A stretch of DNA of 64,000 nt from Streptomyces sp. 35G-GA-8 (lineage in GTDB: Bacteria; Actinomycetota; Actinomycetes; Streptomycetales; Streptomycetaceae), in the NCBI RefSeq assembly GCF_023534745.1, contig NZ_JAMHJQ010000003.1, forward strand, positions 366,504 through 430,503. Direction: 5' to 3'. The translations under genes and the position numbers were made by a program. The notes under the pieces were generated by a model. The model was given only the letters and a program-made list of their open reading frames with translations. It had not been told where the DNA came from and did no database searches. Positions 49,176 to 57,638 of the stretch are shown piece after piece (the first letter of the stretch is position 1; the number at the start of each line of letters is the position of its first letter).

Positions 49176-50255
49176 TCAGACGGCTCGGTGGTACTGCTGC
49201 GGGGTGTGTACGCGCCCGCCCAGCTCACCGGCGGCGCGGCGGGCCCAGGACGGGTCGCGCAGCAGTTCCCTGCCGAGCAGTACGGCATCGGCCTCACCGT
49301 TGGCGATGATCTTCTCGGCCTGCTCGGGCCGGGTGATCAGACCCACCGCCGCCACGGGCAGCCGGGTCTCCGCCCTGACGCGGGCCGCGAACGGCACCTG
49401 ATAGCCGGGGCCCACCGGAATGCGTGCGTCCGCGGCATTGCCACCGCTGGACACATCGAGCAGATCCACCCCGTGCGCCAGCAATTCGTCGGCGAGGCGC
49501 ACCGTGTCGTCGGCGGTCCAGCCGCCCTCGTCGAGCCAGTCGGTGGCGGAGATCCGGAAGAAGAGCGGCAGCTCCTCGGGCCACTCGGCGCGCACGGCGT
49601 CCACGACCTCCAGCGCGAACCGCGCGCGGTTCTCGAAGGAGCCGCCATAGGAGTCCGTGCGCCGGTTGCTGTGCGGGGAGAGGAACTCCCCGATCAGATA
49701 GCCGTGCGCGCCGTGCACCTCGACGACCTGGAAACCGGCCTCCCTGGCCCGCCGCGCCGCCGCCGCGAACTGTCCGACGATCTCCTTGATCTGCTCCACG
49801 CTCAGCTCGGCGGGGAGCAGATGCCCCTCGGCGAAGGGCACCGCGCTGGGCGCCAGCGGCTCCCACCCATGGGCCTCGGGACCGACGGGGCCCCCGCCCT
49901 TCCACGGCCGGTCCGTCGACGCCTTCCGCCCCGCGTGCGCGATCTGGATACCGGCGACGGTGCCCTGCGAGGCGAGGAAGCGGGTGATCCGGCGGAACGC
50001 CTCGACCTGGGTGTCGTTCCAGATCCCGAGGTCGGCGGGGCTGATACGGCCCTCCGGGCTGACCGCCGTGGCCTCGACGAGGATCAGTCCGGTGCCGCCG
50101 GTGGCGCGCGCGGCGAGATGGGAGAAGTGCCAGTCGTTCGCCACACCGGCGTCCGGACCCGTCTCGTCCGCGGAGTACTGGCACATGGGCGCCATCCAGA
50201 CCCGGTTGGGGATGGTCAGGGACCGCAGGGTGTACGGCTCGAACAGTGCGCTCAC
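49176..50255 (-). CDS. Old-yellow-enzyme NADH:flavin oxidoreductase (YqjM-like)
   Basis: FMN-dependent ene-reductase, 359 residues. TIM-barrel landmarks: LFEPYTLRSLTIPNRVWMAPMCQYSA (with the Cys of the thermophilic-like YqjM class), GLILVEATAVSPEGRI, GIQIAHAGRKAS, FAAAARRAREAGFQVVEVHGAHGYLIGEFLSPHSNRRTDSYGG in pieces with the substrate His, then DVSSGGN and GLITRPEQAEKI at the phosphate site. It reduces activated C=C bonds with NAD(P)H. GTG 50255 is chosen because GGAG lies 6 nt upstream and the protein then starts MSALFEPY; ATG 50267 has no ribosome site. It is divergent from an ArsR-type regulator, with two palindromes between them, so induction by an electrophile or metal-like ligand through that regulator is likely. 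Confidence 0.93.
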   Translation of the reverse strand: MSALFEPYTLRSLTIPNRVWMAPMCQYSADETGPDAGVANDWHFSHLAARATGGTGLILVEATAVSPEGRISPADLGIWNDTQVEAFRRITRFLASQGTVAGIQIAHAGRKASTDRPWKGGGPVGPEAHGWEPLAPSAVPFAEGHLLPAELSVEQIKEIVGQFAAAARRAREAGFQVVEVHGAHGYLIGEFLSPHSNRRTDSYGGSFENRARFALEVVDAVRAEWPEELPLFFRISATDWLDEGGWTADDTVRLADELLAHGVDLLDVSSGGNAADARIPVGPGYQVPFAARVRAETRLPVAAVGLITRPEQAEKIIANGEADAVLLGRELLRDPSWARRAAGELGGRVHTPQQYHRAV

Positions 50256-50352
50256 GGCGGACTCCATTCGGAACGTGAGGGATCGCGGGGGATCGCGCGG
50301 GTCGGTTGGGGCCGGCCGGACCACCGCCGCGGGCGGGCCGGCCAACCGCTCG

Positions 50353-50368
50353 TACGATACCCATCGTA
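50353..50368. promoter_or_regulatory. Palindromic operator 1 (OYE/ArsR intergenic)
   Basis: TACGAT-ACCC-ATCGTA, a perfect 6-4-6 inverted repeat, 98 nt before the OYE start. It has the same design as the second site 34 bp away, so it is probably bound by the adjacent ArsR-type dimer. Confidence 0.75.
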
Positions 50369-50386
50369 GTAAGGCGAATGTCAAAC

Positions 50387-50402
50387 TACGAGAAGACTCG
50401 TA
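50387..50402. promoter_or_regulatory. Palindromic operator 2 (OYE/ArsR intergenic)
   Basis: TACGAG-AAGA-CTCGTA, a perfect 6-4-6 inverted repeat 34 nt before the ArsR GTG start; consensus with site 1 is TACGAK-N4-MTCGTA. Its position suits autorepression. Confidence 0.75.
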
Positions 50403-50436
50403 CAATGAGATTTCGCCGATGGAGTGGAGCCCCGCC

Positions 50437-50787
50437 GTGACCGCCGCGACCAGTACCCGCGAACTCGCTCACCCCTCGTGTGCGGAGATCCGTCTGGAGG
50501 GCGTGCTCCACGCGCTCTCCGACCCCCTGCGGCTGCGGATCGTCCGCGAGCTGGCCGTGGCGGACGACGAGCTCTCCTGTTCGCATTTCGAGCTGCCCGT
50601 CAGCAAATCCACCACCACTCACCATTTCCGGGTCCTGCGGGAGAGTGGCGTGATCGAGCAGAACTACCGGGGGACGGCCAAGATGAGCGGACTGCGCAGG
50701 GAGGATCTGGCCCGTCTCTTCCCCGGTCTGCTCGACAGCGTCCTGGGCGCGGCCACCGCGCAGGCGGCCCGGCTCGGTGAGGGCTGA
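50437..50787 (+). CDS. ArsR-family transcriptional repressor
   Basis: Small winged-helix regulator, 116 residues. Sequence: CAEIRLEGVLHALSDPLRLRIVRELA (dimer helix and first HTH helix), then CSHFELPVSKSTTTHHFRVLRESGVIEQ, which is the recognition helix and turn, and a wing with YRGTAKMSGLRREDLARLFPG. Metal-binding CxC of classic ArsR (ELCVCDL) is replaced by ELSCSHFEL with a single Cys, so a thiol or organic ligand may be sensed instead of arsenic. GTG 50437 has GGAG 7 nt upstream; ATG 50419 is the alternative and would add six residues. Divergent from the OYE gene, which it most likely represses through the two palindromes. Confidence 0.92.
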   Translation: MTAATSTRELAHPSCAEIRLEGVLHALSDPLRLRIVRELAVADDELSCSHFELPVSKSTTTHHFRVLRESGVIEQNYRGTAKMSGLRREDLARLFPGLLDSVLGAATAQAARLGEG

Positions 50788-50954
50788 TCGGGAGATCGAC
50801 CACGGTTGACCCGGGGGTTGATCACGGCGGATGTCGCAGTCGGTCACGGGGGTAATCCGAGATTCGGTCACGGTGGAACCGATGCGCCGACAGGGTGCCG
50901 TACTCATGGGCGCGTGCGCGCCATGACAATCAGGGTGGATTGCCTGATTAAGTT

Positions 50955-51872
50955 GTGAATGTGTCGGAACATAAATTGATTTCCGCCCAGGAACCTCATG
51001 AGCACGACGCGTACCCATGGCCGATGTGGGAAGTGCAGGGGCACGGCACCGTCACCGGGGCCGGGGACCCCAGGGACGGCGCCGCGCGGCGCGAGATCCT
51101 GCCGCCCTGGGTCGATATCAGGCTGACGTTCGCCGACGGCGCGCGGATCGATGTGCTCGCGGTGGTACGTGACGGCAGGATCGCCATCGAGGACGCGCAG
51201 GCCGATCCGCCGCTCGCCCTGGACGGCTTCGCCGCGCTCGCCGAGGCGATCGAGGCGCCGCTCCACAACGCCTGTCAGGTGGTCGCCGGCCGGCACCGGC
51301 CCCCCGCCCCCCAGCCCGCCGGCGGTGGAGCTCCCGTCGATGCCCCGGTCGCCCACCCCGCCCCGGGTTCCGACGAGGGACCGCGACCGCTGCCCGAGGG
51401 GCCGGTGTCACCGGAGGAGACAAGGCTCCAGGCCGAATCGGTGCCCACCCATGTGTCGGGCCCCGTGCCGCTCGCGGCGGAGGGGCCGTCCGAGCGGCCG
51501 GCCGAGTGGCCCGTGGAGGAGTCGGCGCCGGAGCGAGCCCCGGACCCCGCCCCGGCCGCGCCGCCGGAGCCCGAGCCCGTGGACGCGCCGTCCGCGGCGC
51601 AGGGCACGGCGCAGGCCGCCGCCCCGGAAGCCGCGCAGACCGCCGCACAAGAACAGGACCGGTCCGGCCGGCACCGCGCCCGTCCGTCACTCCCGCGCGG
51701 CAGCGCCGCCCGGCAGGGCGTCGCCGAGATCTACCGGGCCGCCCAGCAGGCCGGCCAGGACCCGGTGCTCGCCGTCATGTCCGCCACCGGGTTCAGCCGC
51801 CGCAAGGCGTTGAGAATGATCGCGGGCGCCCGGGACGAGGGTCATCTGACGCCCCGTCACCACCGCCGCTGA
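50955..51872 (+). CDS. Streptomyces hypothetical protein with Pro/Ala-rich linker
   Basis: Hypothetical protein, 305 residues, function not recognised. The N-terminal domain (about 20-115) has WPMWEVQGHGTVTGAGDPRDG and PPWVDIRLTFADGARIDVLAVVRDGRIAIEDAQADPPL, a beta-rich pattern seen in actinobacterial orphan proteins. A long low-complexity Pro/Ala/Glu linker spans about 115-245. The C-terminus (250-305), GVAEIYRAAQQAGQDPVLAVMSATGFSRRKALRMIAGARDEGHL, looks like a small helix-turn-helix. No signal peptide or membrane segment. The start is uncertain: GTG 50955 and GTG 50961 both lack a clear ribosome site. It may be nucleoid- or DNA-associated, judged only from the tail. Confidence 0.72.
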   Translation: MNVSEHKLISAQEPHEHDAYPWPMWEVQGHGTVTGAGDPRDGAARREILPPWVDIRLTFADGARIDVLAVVRDGRIAIEDAQADPPLALDGFAALAEAIEAPLHNACQVVAGRHRPPAPQPAGGGAPVDAPVAHPAPGSDEGPRPLPEGPVSPEETRLQAESVPTHVSGPVPLAAEGPSERPAEWPVEESAPERAPDPAPAAPPEPEPVDAPSAAQGTAQAAAPEAAQTAAQEQDRSGRHRARPSLPRGSAARQGVAEIYRAAQQAGQDPVLAVMSATGFSRRKALRMIAGARDEGHLTPRHHRR

Positions 51873-51938
51873 TCCTCGCCGCTGGCCCTCGGTGCTGAAC
51901 TTCCGCGCCGACCACTGACGTTCGCTCCGTCCGCCGTG

Positions 51939-52607
51939 TCACATGGCGCGCATACGGTTCATCTCCGACGTCTGCTGCGAGATGACATCGTTCGCCATCT
52001 CCTGGACCTGGATGTTGTTGCCGTCCGACAGCGCCTCGGTGGCCATGGTGATCGCCCCCTGGTGGTGAGTGATCATCAGCTTGAGGAACAGTTCGTCGAA
52101 GCCCTTCCCCTTCGCCGCCCGCAGCTGCGTCAGTTGGGCCTCGGTGGCCATTCCGGGCATCGAACCGTGGTCATGGCCCTCGGGCATCTTCGCCCCGCCG
52201 TTGTTCTTCAGCCAGGCTTCCATCATCCCGATCTCGGGCTTCTGCGCGTCGGCGATCCGCGACGCGAGCCGCTTCACCTGCTGCGAGTCCGCCCGTTCCG
52301 GGACGAGTCCGGCCATGTCCAGCGCTTGGCCATGGTGCACGATCATCATCTGCGCATAGGTGAAATCGGCGGAGTTGGGGGTGTTGTCCGGCGCCGCCTT
52401 CAGCGCCTCCTCGGCGGAGAGCGTCTTCGCGGGTTCGCCCGGCTTGCCGGGCGCCACGACTCCAACGCCCTTGTCGGCGGCGGACTTTGCCGCGTCCGAG
52501 CTGTCGTCGCCGCCCGATTCGCAGGCTCCCAGGGCGAGTACGGCGGCGGCGACGGCCGCGGCGACGGCGGACCGGCGGACACGCGGACTCCGGTGGCGGA
52601 TCAACAC
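51939..52607 (-). CDS. DUF305 lipoprotein
   Basis: Exported lipoprotein, 222 residues. Signal peptide IRHRSPRVRRSAVAAAVAAAVLALGAC with lipobox LGAC, then an acidic, Ser-rich linker. Two DUF305 repeats follow, each with the paired-histidine motif: MMIVHHGQALDMAG and LMITHHQGAITMATEAL, plus a Met/His-rich stretch EGHDHGSMPGM between them. The ferritin-like helical bundle of DUF305 proteins is thought to bind copper or other metals outside the membrane; the Met/His run fits that. GTG 52607 has AGGAGG 5 nt upstream and is preferred over the start at 52652. Divergent from the LVIVD-type gene; both may answer to the same signal. Confidence 0.9.
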   Translation of the reverse strand: MLIRHRSPRVRRSAVAAAVAAAVLALGACESGGDDSSDAAKSAADKGVGVVAPGKPGEPAKTLSAEEALKAAPDNTPNSADFTYAQMMIVHHGQALDMAGLVPERADSQQVKRLASRIADAQKPEIGMMEAWLKNNGGAKMPEGHDHGSMPGMATEAQLTQLRAAKGKGFDELFLKLMITHHQGAITMATEALSDGNNIQVQEMANDVISQQTSEMNRMRAM

Positions 52608-52784
52608 GGCGACCTCCTGCGGCACATGGTGTGGTGGAACATTTCCTAGCACGCTTCAGGCAACGAGTGATCAAAAACTTTCATTACGTCTCTGTTGCCA
52701 TCTGTTGAGATGTACATGAGAGGGACGATACTGCCGAGGTCCGTGACCCGTTCGCACCCGAGCGGGGATACAAGGGAGGACGCA

Positions 52785-54281
52785 GTGAGTTCGTTGCACA
52801 GCACTCGCGTGCGGCGCAGACGTCTGGGCGTGGCGGCAGCCGCGGCCGGGCTCTTCGCCACTCTGCTGGCCGCCGGTCCGGCGGTCGCCACACCCGACCC
52901 CGGTGACGGTCAGGCCAAGGAGAAGATCTCCAGCAGCCAGGCCGCCGAGGTCAAGTCAGCCATCCAGAACGGCGAGATACCCGGCGTGGACGAGATCGTC
53001 CACAGCTCCAACATCAGTCATCTCGCCAATGTGCCCAAGGACCTGATCAAGGGGACCAACTCGGACCTCGCGTTCCAGGGCAACTACGCCTTCTCGGGCA
53101 ACTACGACGGTTTCCGGATCTTCGACATCAGCAACCCGAAGGCCCCCAAGACCGTCGCGCAGGTGCTCTGCCCCGGATCGCAGAACGACATCTCGGTCTC
53201 GGGCGATCTGCTCTTCCTCTCCACCGACTCCTCGCGCAGCGACAACTCGTGCAACAGCACGTCGCAGTCCGCCACGGAGAAGTCGTCCTGGGAGGGCATG
53301 AAGATCTTCGACATCAGCGACAAGCGGAACCCCAAGTACGTCGCCGCTGTCGAGACCGCGTGCGGTTCACACACCCACACGCTGGTGCCGGAGCGCAAGG
53401 ACGTCTACATCTACGTCTCCTCGTACTCGCCCAGCGCGTCGTTCCCGGACTGCCAGCCTCCGCACGACGGTATCTCCATCATCAAGGTGCCGCGCAAGTC
53501 GCCGGAGAAGGCCGCGGTCGTGAACTTCCCGGTGCTCTTCCCCGACGGCGGAAACCCGGGAGCGCCCACCAACCCGGGTGTCTCGGCGACCACCGGCTGC
53601 CACGACATCACGGTGCTGCCCTCCAAGGACCTGGCCGCCGGTGCCTGCATGGGTGACGGCATCCTGTTCGACATCAAGGACCCCGAGCGCCCCAGGGTGA
53701 TCGACCAGGTCCAGGACAATGTCAACTTCGCCTTCTGGCACTCGGCCACCTTCAACCAGGGGGCCAACAAGGTCGTCTTCACCGACGAGCTGGGCGGCGG
53801 TGGCGCCGCCACCTGCAACGCGGAGATCGGTCCGAACAGGGGCGCCGACGGTATCTACGACATCGTCGGCAAGGGCGACAAGCGCAAGCTGGTCTTCCGC
53901 AGCTACTACAAGATCCCCCGCTACCAGGCGGACACCGAGAACTGCGTCGCCCACAACGGCTCGCTGATCCCGGTGAAGGGCCGCGACATCATGGTCCAGT
54001 CCTGGTACCAGGGTGGCGTCTCCGTCTGGGACTTCACCAACTCCTCGAAGCCGAAGGAGATCGCGTACTTCGAGCGCGGTCCGATCTCGGCCGAGACCAT
54101 GGTCGGCGGGGGCACCTGGTCCTCGTACTACTACAACGGTCACATCTACTCGAATGACATGGTCAAGGGCTTCGATGTGCTCAAGCTCGACGACCGCCTG
54201 ACGGACCCGGCGAAGCGGGTGCGGATGTCCGAGCTGAACGTGCAGACGCAGCCGGACTACTTCGACCGCTCGGGCCACTGA
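52785..54281 (+). CDS. Secreted LVIVD-repeat beta-propeller protein
   Basis: Secreted protein, 498 residues. The signal peptide (residues 1-36) has VRRRRLGVAAAAAGLFATLLAAGPAVA. The mature protein shows propeller repeats of the LVIVD type: YAFSGNYDGFRIFDISNPKAP, GMKIFDISDKRNPKYVAAV, DGISIIKVP, GVSVWDFTNSSKPKEIAYF and a final GFDVLKL segment, with conserved TGCHDITV and CVAHNGSLIPV histidine strands. No enzyme activity is known for most such proteins. GTG 52785 has GGGAGG about 5 nt upstream. It is divergent from the DUF305 lipoprotein gene (177 nt between), and its last 25 nt overlap the 3' end of the convergent TetR gene. Confidence 0.88.
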   Translation: MSSLHSTRVRRRRLGVAAAAAGLFATLLAAGPAVATPDPGDGQAKEKISSSQAAEVKSAIQNGEIPGVDEIVHSSNISHLANVPKDLIKGTNSDLAFQGNYAFSGNYDGFRIFDISNPKAPKTVAQVLCPGSQNDISVSGDLLFLSTDSSRSDNSCNSTSQSATEKSSWEGMKIFDISDKRNPKYVAAVETACGSHTHTLVPERKDVYIYVSSYSPSASFPDCQPPHDGISIIKVPRKSPEKAAVVNFPVLFPDGGNPGAPTNPGVSATTGCHDITVLPSKDLAAGACMGDGILFDIKDPERPRVIDQVQDNVNFAFWHSATFNQGANKVVFTDELGGGGAATCNAEIGPNRGADGIYDIVGKGDKRKLVFRSYYKIPRYQADTENCVAHNGSLIPVKGRDIMVQSWYQGGVSVWDFTNSSKPKEIAYFERGPISAETMVGGGTWSSYYYNGHIYSNDMVKGFDVLKLDDRLTDPAKRVRMSELNVQTQPDYFDRSGH

Positions 54282-54910
54282 AGGATCGTGTCCTGACTCG
54301 TTCCGCCGGGCGGGCAGCCGCCCGGCGGAACGCCAAGTTCCCAGTCCAGCCCGTAGCGCTGGAACAACTCGGCGCGCAGCCGTGGCAGCGGCATCGGCGC
54401 GCCCGGCATCAGAACGGCGAAGACCGCGCCCATCAACAGGGCGCGCAGCAGCGGATAGTCGCTGTCCGGGTCCTGTGAGCCGTACCCCTCCACCGTGTCC
54501 CGCAGCAGCCCGGCGAGCCGCTGTTGCTCCGGGCACTGCACGAAACCCTCGGCCTGGAGGATGCCGGCCATATGCGTCCGCATCAGGACCGGGCTGGTCT
54601 CGGTGAGTCCGAGAATGGCGTCGATCGCCCGTGCCAGCAGCTCCCGGCCGTCCCGCGTGGCCGGTTCGCGCTCCAGGGCCGCCTGGAGCGTGCGGTGCAT
54701 CAGCCGGTGCACGGCGGACTGCAGCAGCTGCCGCTTCCCCGGGAAGTAGTACGAGACGAGCCCGCGCGCGGAACCCGCCCTGTCGGCGATGTCGGCGAGC
54801 GTCGTGGCCTCGTAACCGCGTTCGGCGACCAACTCGACCGTCGCCTGAAGCAACCGCTCACGTGAACGACGACGGAGCTCTTCATTGACCGATGCGCTCC
54901 GCGGGGACAT
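54257..54910 (-). CDS. TetR-family transcriptional regulator
   Basis: TetR-type regulator, 217 residues. N-terminal helix-turn-helix: RRRSRERLLQATVELVAERGYEATTLADIADRAGSARGLVSYYFPGKRQLLQSAVHRL read in pieces, the classic pattern ending in YYFPGK. The C-terminal ligand domain (70-200) includes TRDGRELLARAIDAILGL and LLRALLMGAVFAVLMPGAPMPLPRL. The last residues GVPPGGCPPGGTS come from translation of a 14-bp hairpin that ends the opposite gene. ATG 54910 has AGGAG 6 nt upstream. A palindrome lies just upstream, so autoregulation is likely. It is not clearly tied to the propeller gene; the target may be elsewhere. Confidence 0.93.
   Translation of the reverse strand: MSPRSASVNEELRRRSRERLLQATVELVAERGYEATTLADIADRAGSARGLVSYYFPGKRQLLQSAVHRLMHRTLQAALEREPATRDGRELLARAIDAILGLTETSPVLMRTHMAGILQAEGFVQCPEQQRLAGLLRDTVEGYGSQDPDSDYPLLRALLMGAVFAVLMPGAPMPLPRLRAELFQRYGLDWELGVPPGGCPPGGTSQDTILQWPERSK
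54300..54331 (+). terminator. 14-bp hairpin terminator of the LVIVD gene, inside tetR coding sequence
   Basis: GTTCCGCCGGGCGG and CCGCCCGGCGGAAC form a perfect 14-bp stem with GCAG as loop, 18 nt after the propeller gene stop. It lies wholly within the 3' coding end of the convergent TetR gene. Confidence 0.85.
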
Positions 54911-54929
54911 GCTTTACTCCTGCGTTGAC

Positions 54930-54942
54930 TGGCTCTAAGCCA
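54930..54942. promoter_or_regulatory. Palindrome upstream of tetR, candidate operator
   Basis: TGGCT-CTA-AGCCA, a 5-3-5 inverted repeat 20 nt before the tetR start, next to an AT-rich TATATT (minus strand) that could be a -10 element. The placement suits TetR autorepression. Confidence 0.55.
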
Positions 54943-55115
54943 ATATACTCAGTGCGTCCCGCGCCAGACCCTTCCGGGCCTGGTCAGCGGGGCTGCCGCC
55001 TGCCTTGGGCGACGCGGGGGATCGTCCAAGGCGGGCGGTTTCGGCATGCCCGGACGGCGCCGCGGTGCCCGTTTGGGGTCGCGGTGCCGCCCGTTTCACG
55101 GCTCTCTCGACGGGT

Positions 55116-55826
55116 CTATCGCAACGGTCCCCGGCTCGCCAGGGCGATAACGGGCCGCAGTCCCGCCGGGCGCTCCTCGACCGGCAGATGGTCGACGAAA
55201 TGGACGGAGCAGCCCAGCTCCGCCGCTCCGCCGTCCGCCCCGCGGTCGTCGCCGACCATCAGCACATCGTGCGGATCCTGCCCCAGCTCCTCGCAGGCCG
55301 CCCGGAACAGCCGCGGGTCGGGCTTCTGGATGCCGTGCTCGTACGAGAGCACATACGCGTCGACGAACGCGTCCAGACCATGGGCGCGGAAGACCGGCCG
55401 CAGATCCCAGCCGATATTGCTGACCACCGCGATGCCGATGCCCTCGCGGCGCAGCACCCCGAGCACCTCGGCGGCGTCGGTGTACGGACGCCAGGCGTCC
55501 GGTGTCATATGACGGTCGTAGAGCGCGTCGTACAGGACCGGGCTGGGCAGCCTCACCTGCCGGGCGAGCCCGGTGTACGCGGCGCGGTGGCGCTCGGCGC
55601 TCTCGTCGCGGGTGGCCCACAGCCCGGCCAGGTCCGGCGGCACACGCTCCGGTGAGGAGCCACCGGGCAGCGCGCCCGCCACGGCCAGCCGCATCGCGTA
55701 CCGCCGCACCTCGTCGGGGGGTACGGCGACGCCCGCCTCGGCGAGCACGGCACGCAGCCAGGAGCCGGCGGATTCGATTCGGAAGAGGGTTCCGGAGAAG
55801 TCGAAGAGCACACCCTTGAAGGTCAT
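55116..55826 (-). CDS. HAD-superfamily hydrolase with DFSGT motif
   Basis: HAD hydrolase, 236 residues. Motif I is LFDFSGTLF: the nucleophile Asp is present, but Ser replaces the second Asp of DxDGT. This variant occurs in haloacid dehalogenase/epoxide-type and some uncharacterised actinobacterial HADs; lacking the usual acid/base Asp, it may not be an ordinary phosphatase. Motif II is IAVVSNIGWDL, motif III/IV is GIQKPDPRLFRAACEELG and VLMVGDDRGADGGAAELG. A helical cap spans about 15-95. It starts 19 nt after the PAP2 gene on the same strand, so the M56, PAP2 and HAD genes probably form a transcript. Substrate unknown. Confidence 0.88.
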   Translation of the reverse strand: MTFKGVLFDFSGTLFRIESAGSWLRAVLAEAGVAVPPDEVRRYAMRLAVAGALPGGSSPERVPPDLAGLWATRDESAERHRAAYTGLARQVRLPSPVLYDALYDRHMTPDAWRPYTDAAEVLGVLRREGIGIAVVSNIGWDLRPVFRAHGLDAFVDAYVLSYEHGIQKPDPRLFRAACEELGQDPHDVLMVGDDRGADGGAAELGCSVHFVDHLPVEERPAGLRPVIALASRGPLR

Positions 55827-55845
55827 GCGTACGATCCTCGCCGGG

Positions 55846-56547
55846 TCACGGCTTCCCGGACAAGGTCACGCGCCCGTACACCGCGACCGAGAACGCGACC
55901 AGACAGCCACCGAACAGCCATCCGCCGATCACGTCCGCGCTCCAGTGCACCCCCAGCCACAGCCGGGTCAGACCCGCCCCGGCCACCGATACGGCCGCGA
56001 CGACGACCCCCGTACGCCAGGGCCATCCGCCGGCCCCGTGGCGCCGTATCAGCCACAGCAGCAGCCCGCAGGTCACCGCGGCGGTCATGGCGTGTCCGGA
56101 GGGGAACGCCGCGAAGTGCGCGGAGTCGACCGGGTCGGGCCACCGGGGGCGCTCACGCCCGACGGCGGCCTTCGCCCCCTGGGAGACGGCCGCGCCCAGC
56201 GCCGCCGTCCCCGCCGTCCACAGCGCGAGCAGCCGCTCACGCCGCAGCCACAGCGCGATCACGGCCACCGCGGTCAGCAGCCGCATCGTCCAGGGATCCC
56301 AGAACCAGTCGGTGAGCACCCGGTTCACCCAGGTCGCGCCCGGCTCGGCCACCGCACGGCGGTGCAGCTCCTCCGCGACCCACCGGTCGAAGGAGAACAG
56401 CGGGCCCCACTCGGCCACGACGAGGACGGTCAGCACCGCCGAGAGGACGGCCAGCAGCGCGGCGCTCGCGCCGGCTCCGGTGAGCCCGGCGCGTGGAGGA
56501 CGGTCCGGGGGCGGCGGGGTGACCCTGGGGGGCGAGGGGGAGAGCAT
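55846..56547 (-). CDS. PAP2-family membrane phosphatase
   Basis: Type 2 phosphatidic acid phosphatase-like membrane protein, 233 residues. The three PAP2 signature parts are seen: KAAVGRERPRWPD, FAAFPSGHAMTAA (PSGH) and TRLWLGVHWSADVIGGW (the SRxxxxxHxxxD site with Thr for Ser). Five or six hydrophobic helices surround them. Such enzymes remove phosphate from lipid phosphates or undecaprenyl pyrophosphate at the membrane's outer face. ATG 56547 has GAGGA 7 nt upstream; the frame to 56589 is an unlikely extension. Downstream of the M56 peptidase gene by 46 nt, upstream of the HAD gene by 19 nt. Confidence 0.92.
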   Translation of the reverse strand: MLSPSPPRVTPPPPDRPPRAGLTGAGASAALLAVLSAVLTVLVVAEWGPLFSFDRWVAEELHRRAVAEPGATWVNRVLTDWFWDPWTMRLLTAVAVIALWLRRERLLALWTAGTAALGAAVSQGAKAAVGRERPRWPDPVDSAHFAAFPSGHAMTAAVTCGLLLWLIRRHGAGGWPWRTGVVVAAVSVAGAGLTRLWLGVHWSADVIGGWLFGGCLVAFSVAVYGRVTLSGKP

Positions 56548-56593
56548 GGGGTGATCCTCGCGCACACGGCGAGCCGGGGGCCATCCCAAGGGG

Positions 56594-57535
56594 CTATCCC
56601 AGGGCGCGCAGCGCCGGTACGAAAGCGATCAGCAGCGGCACTACCGGCACCAGCGCCGCCGCGGCGGTCAGCCGCAGCCGTCGCCCCGCGGTGAGCCGGG
56701 GTACGGGCGACAGCAGCCGGTTCACCCGCTGGGGCAGCTGCGCGTCCGGGGTGGTGCCCGGCCCGAACACCCCGCGGTCCTCGTTCAGTTCGACCAGCGC
56801 GAGCGCGATCGTCAGCCGCCCGAAGCGTCGCGAGGCGACATCGTCGGCGGCCAGCTCGACCAGCCGGTGCATCTCGTCGCGGAACGCCGCGAACACCGGC
56901 ACCTGCGGGAATCCGTTCGCCAGCGCCCCCGAGCAGTGCAGCAGCCAGTCGTGCCTGGCGCGCGCGTGGCCCTGCTCATGGGCGAGTACGGCATCGAGCT
57001 GGCGCCCCTTCAGACGGCGCAGCGCGGCCGTGGTGATGACCAGTTGGGGCGCGGCGCCCGGCAGCCACCACGCGCCGGGACGCTCGCCCTCCAGGACCAC
57101 GAGCGGTTCGCCGCGCGGTTCCTCGCCCGGCAGCACGGGGGAGCGCACGAGCAGTTCCTTGCGGCGCTGCCGGCGACGGCGGCGGGCCCGGTGGATCTCG
57201 CGGGTGAGCATCGCGGCCGTCCAGAGGCCACCGCTGGCCAGCAGCACGGTCAGTACGGCGGTCCACGGCCCGTGCGAACCGAAGGCGTAGGCCTCCACGA
57301 CCCCGCGCGGGGCGGGCGCGAAGACATGGCCGCGGACGAGCAGCCAGGACGCGGCGGCGCTGAAGGTCATGGAGAGCGCGAAGCTCAGCAGCACGGCCGC
57401 CACGACGCACTGCCACACCCAGAGCGCCACCACGGGCTCGCGCTCCGGCCAGTCGGCGCGCGACAGGAGCCGCGGGGCGACGACGGCGGCCAGCGCACCG
57501 AGCAGCAGCAGTGCCAGGGAGACCATCATGGTCAC
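56594..57535 (-). CDS. M56-family membrane metallopeptidase (BlaR1-like protease domain)
   Basis: Membrane zinc peptidase, 313 residues. Hydrophobic helices lie at about 5-25, 38-70 and 85-112, then a basic loop (RRRRRQRRKE), the zinc site VLAHEQGHARARHDW (HExxH), LVELAADDVASRRFG with the downstream acidic ligand, and a final helix near 280-310. There is no sensor domain as in BlaR1/MecR1. Actinobacterial M56 genes are often next to a BlaI-type repressor; none is seen here. GTG 57535 starts MTMMVSLALLL; ATG 57529 and 57526 are alternatives, and none has a strong ribosome site. Probably first gene of a unit with PAP2 and HAD; the DUF5134 gene is 103 nt upstream. Confidence 0.88.
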   Translation of the reverse strand: MTMMVSLALLLLGALAAVVAPRLLSRADWPEREPVVALWVWQCVVAAVLLSFALSMTFSAAASWLLVRGHVFAPAPRGVVEAYAFGSHGPWTAVLTVLLASGGLWTAAMLTREIHRARRRRRQRRKELLVRSPVLPGEEPRGEPLVVLEGERPGAWWLPGAAPQLVITTAALRRLKGRQLDAVLAHEQGHARARHDWLLHCSGALANGFPQVPVFAAFRDEMHRLVELAADDVASRRFGRLTIALALVELNEDRGVFGPGTTPDAQLPQRVNRLLSPVPRLTAGRRLRLTAAAALVPVVPLLIAFVPALRALG

Positions 57536-57638
57536 CAGAGTAGGAGGGGCGCGCTACTCAGGGGTATGTCCTTACCTGGCAAGTGACCCACGACACGTTT
57601 CGGCGCGGGCGCCGCTGACCTTCCGGGACCGGCCGTGG

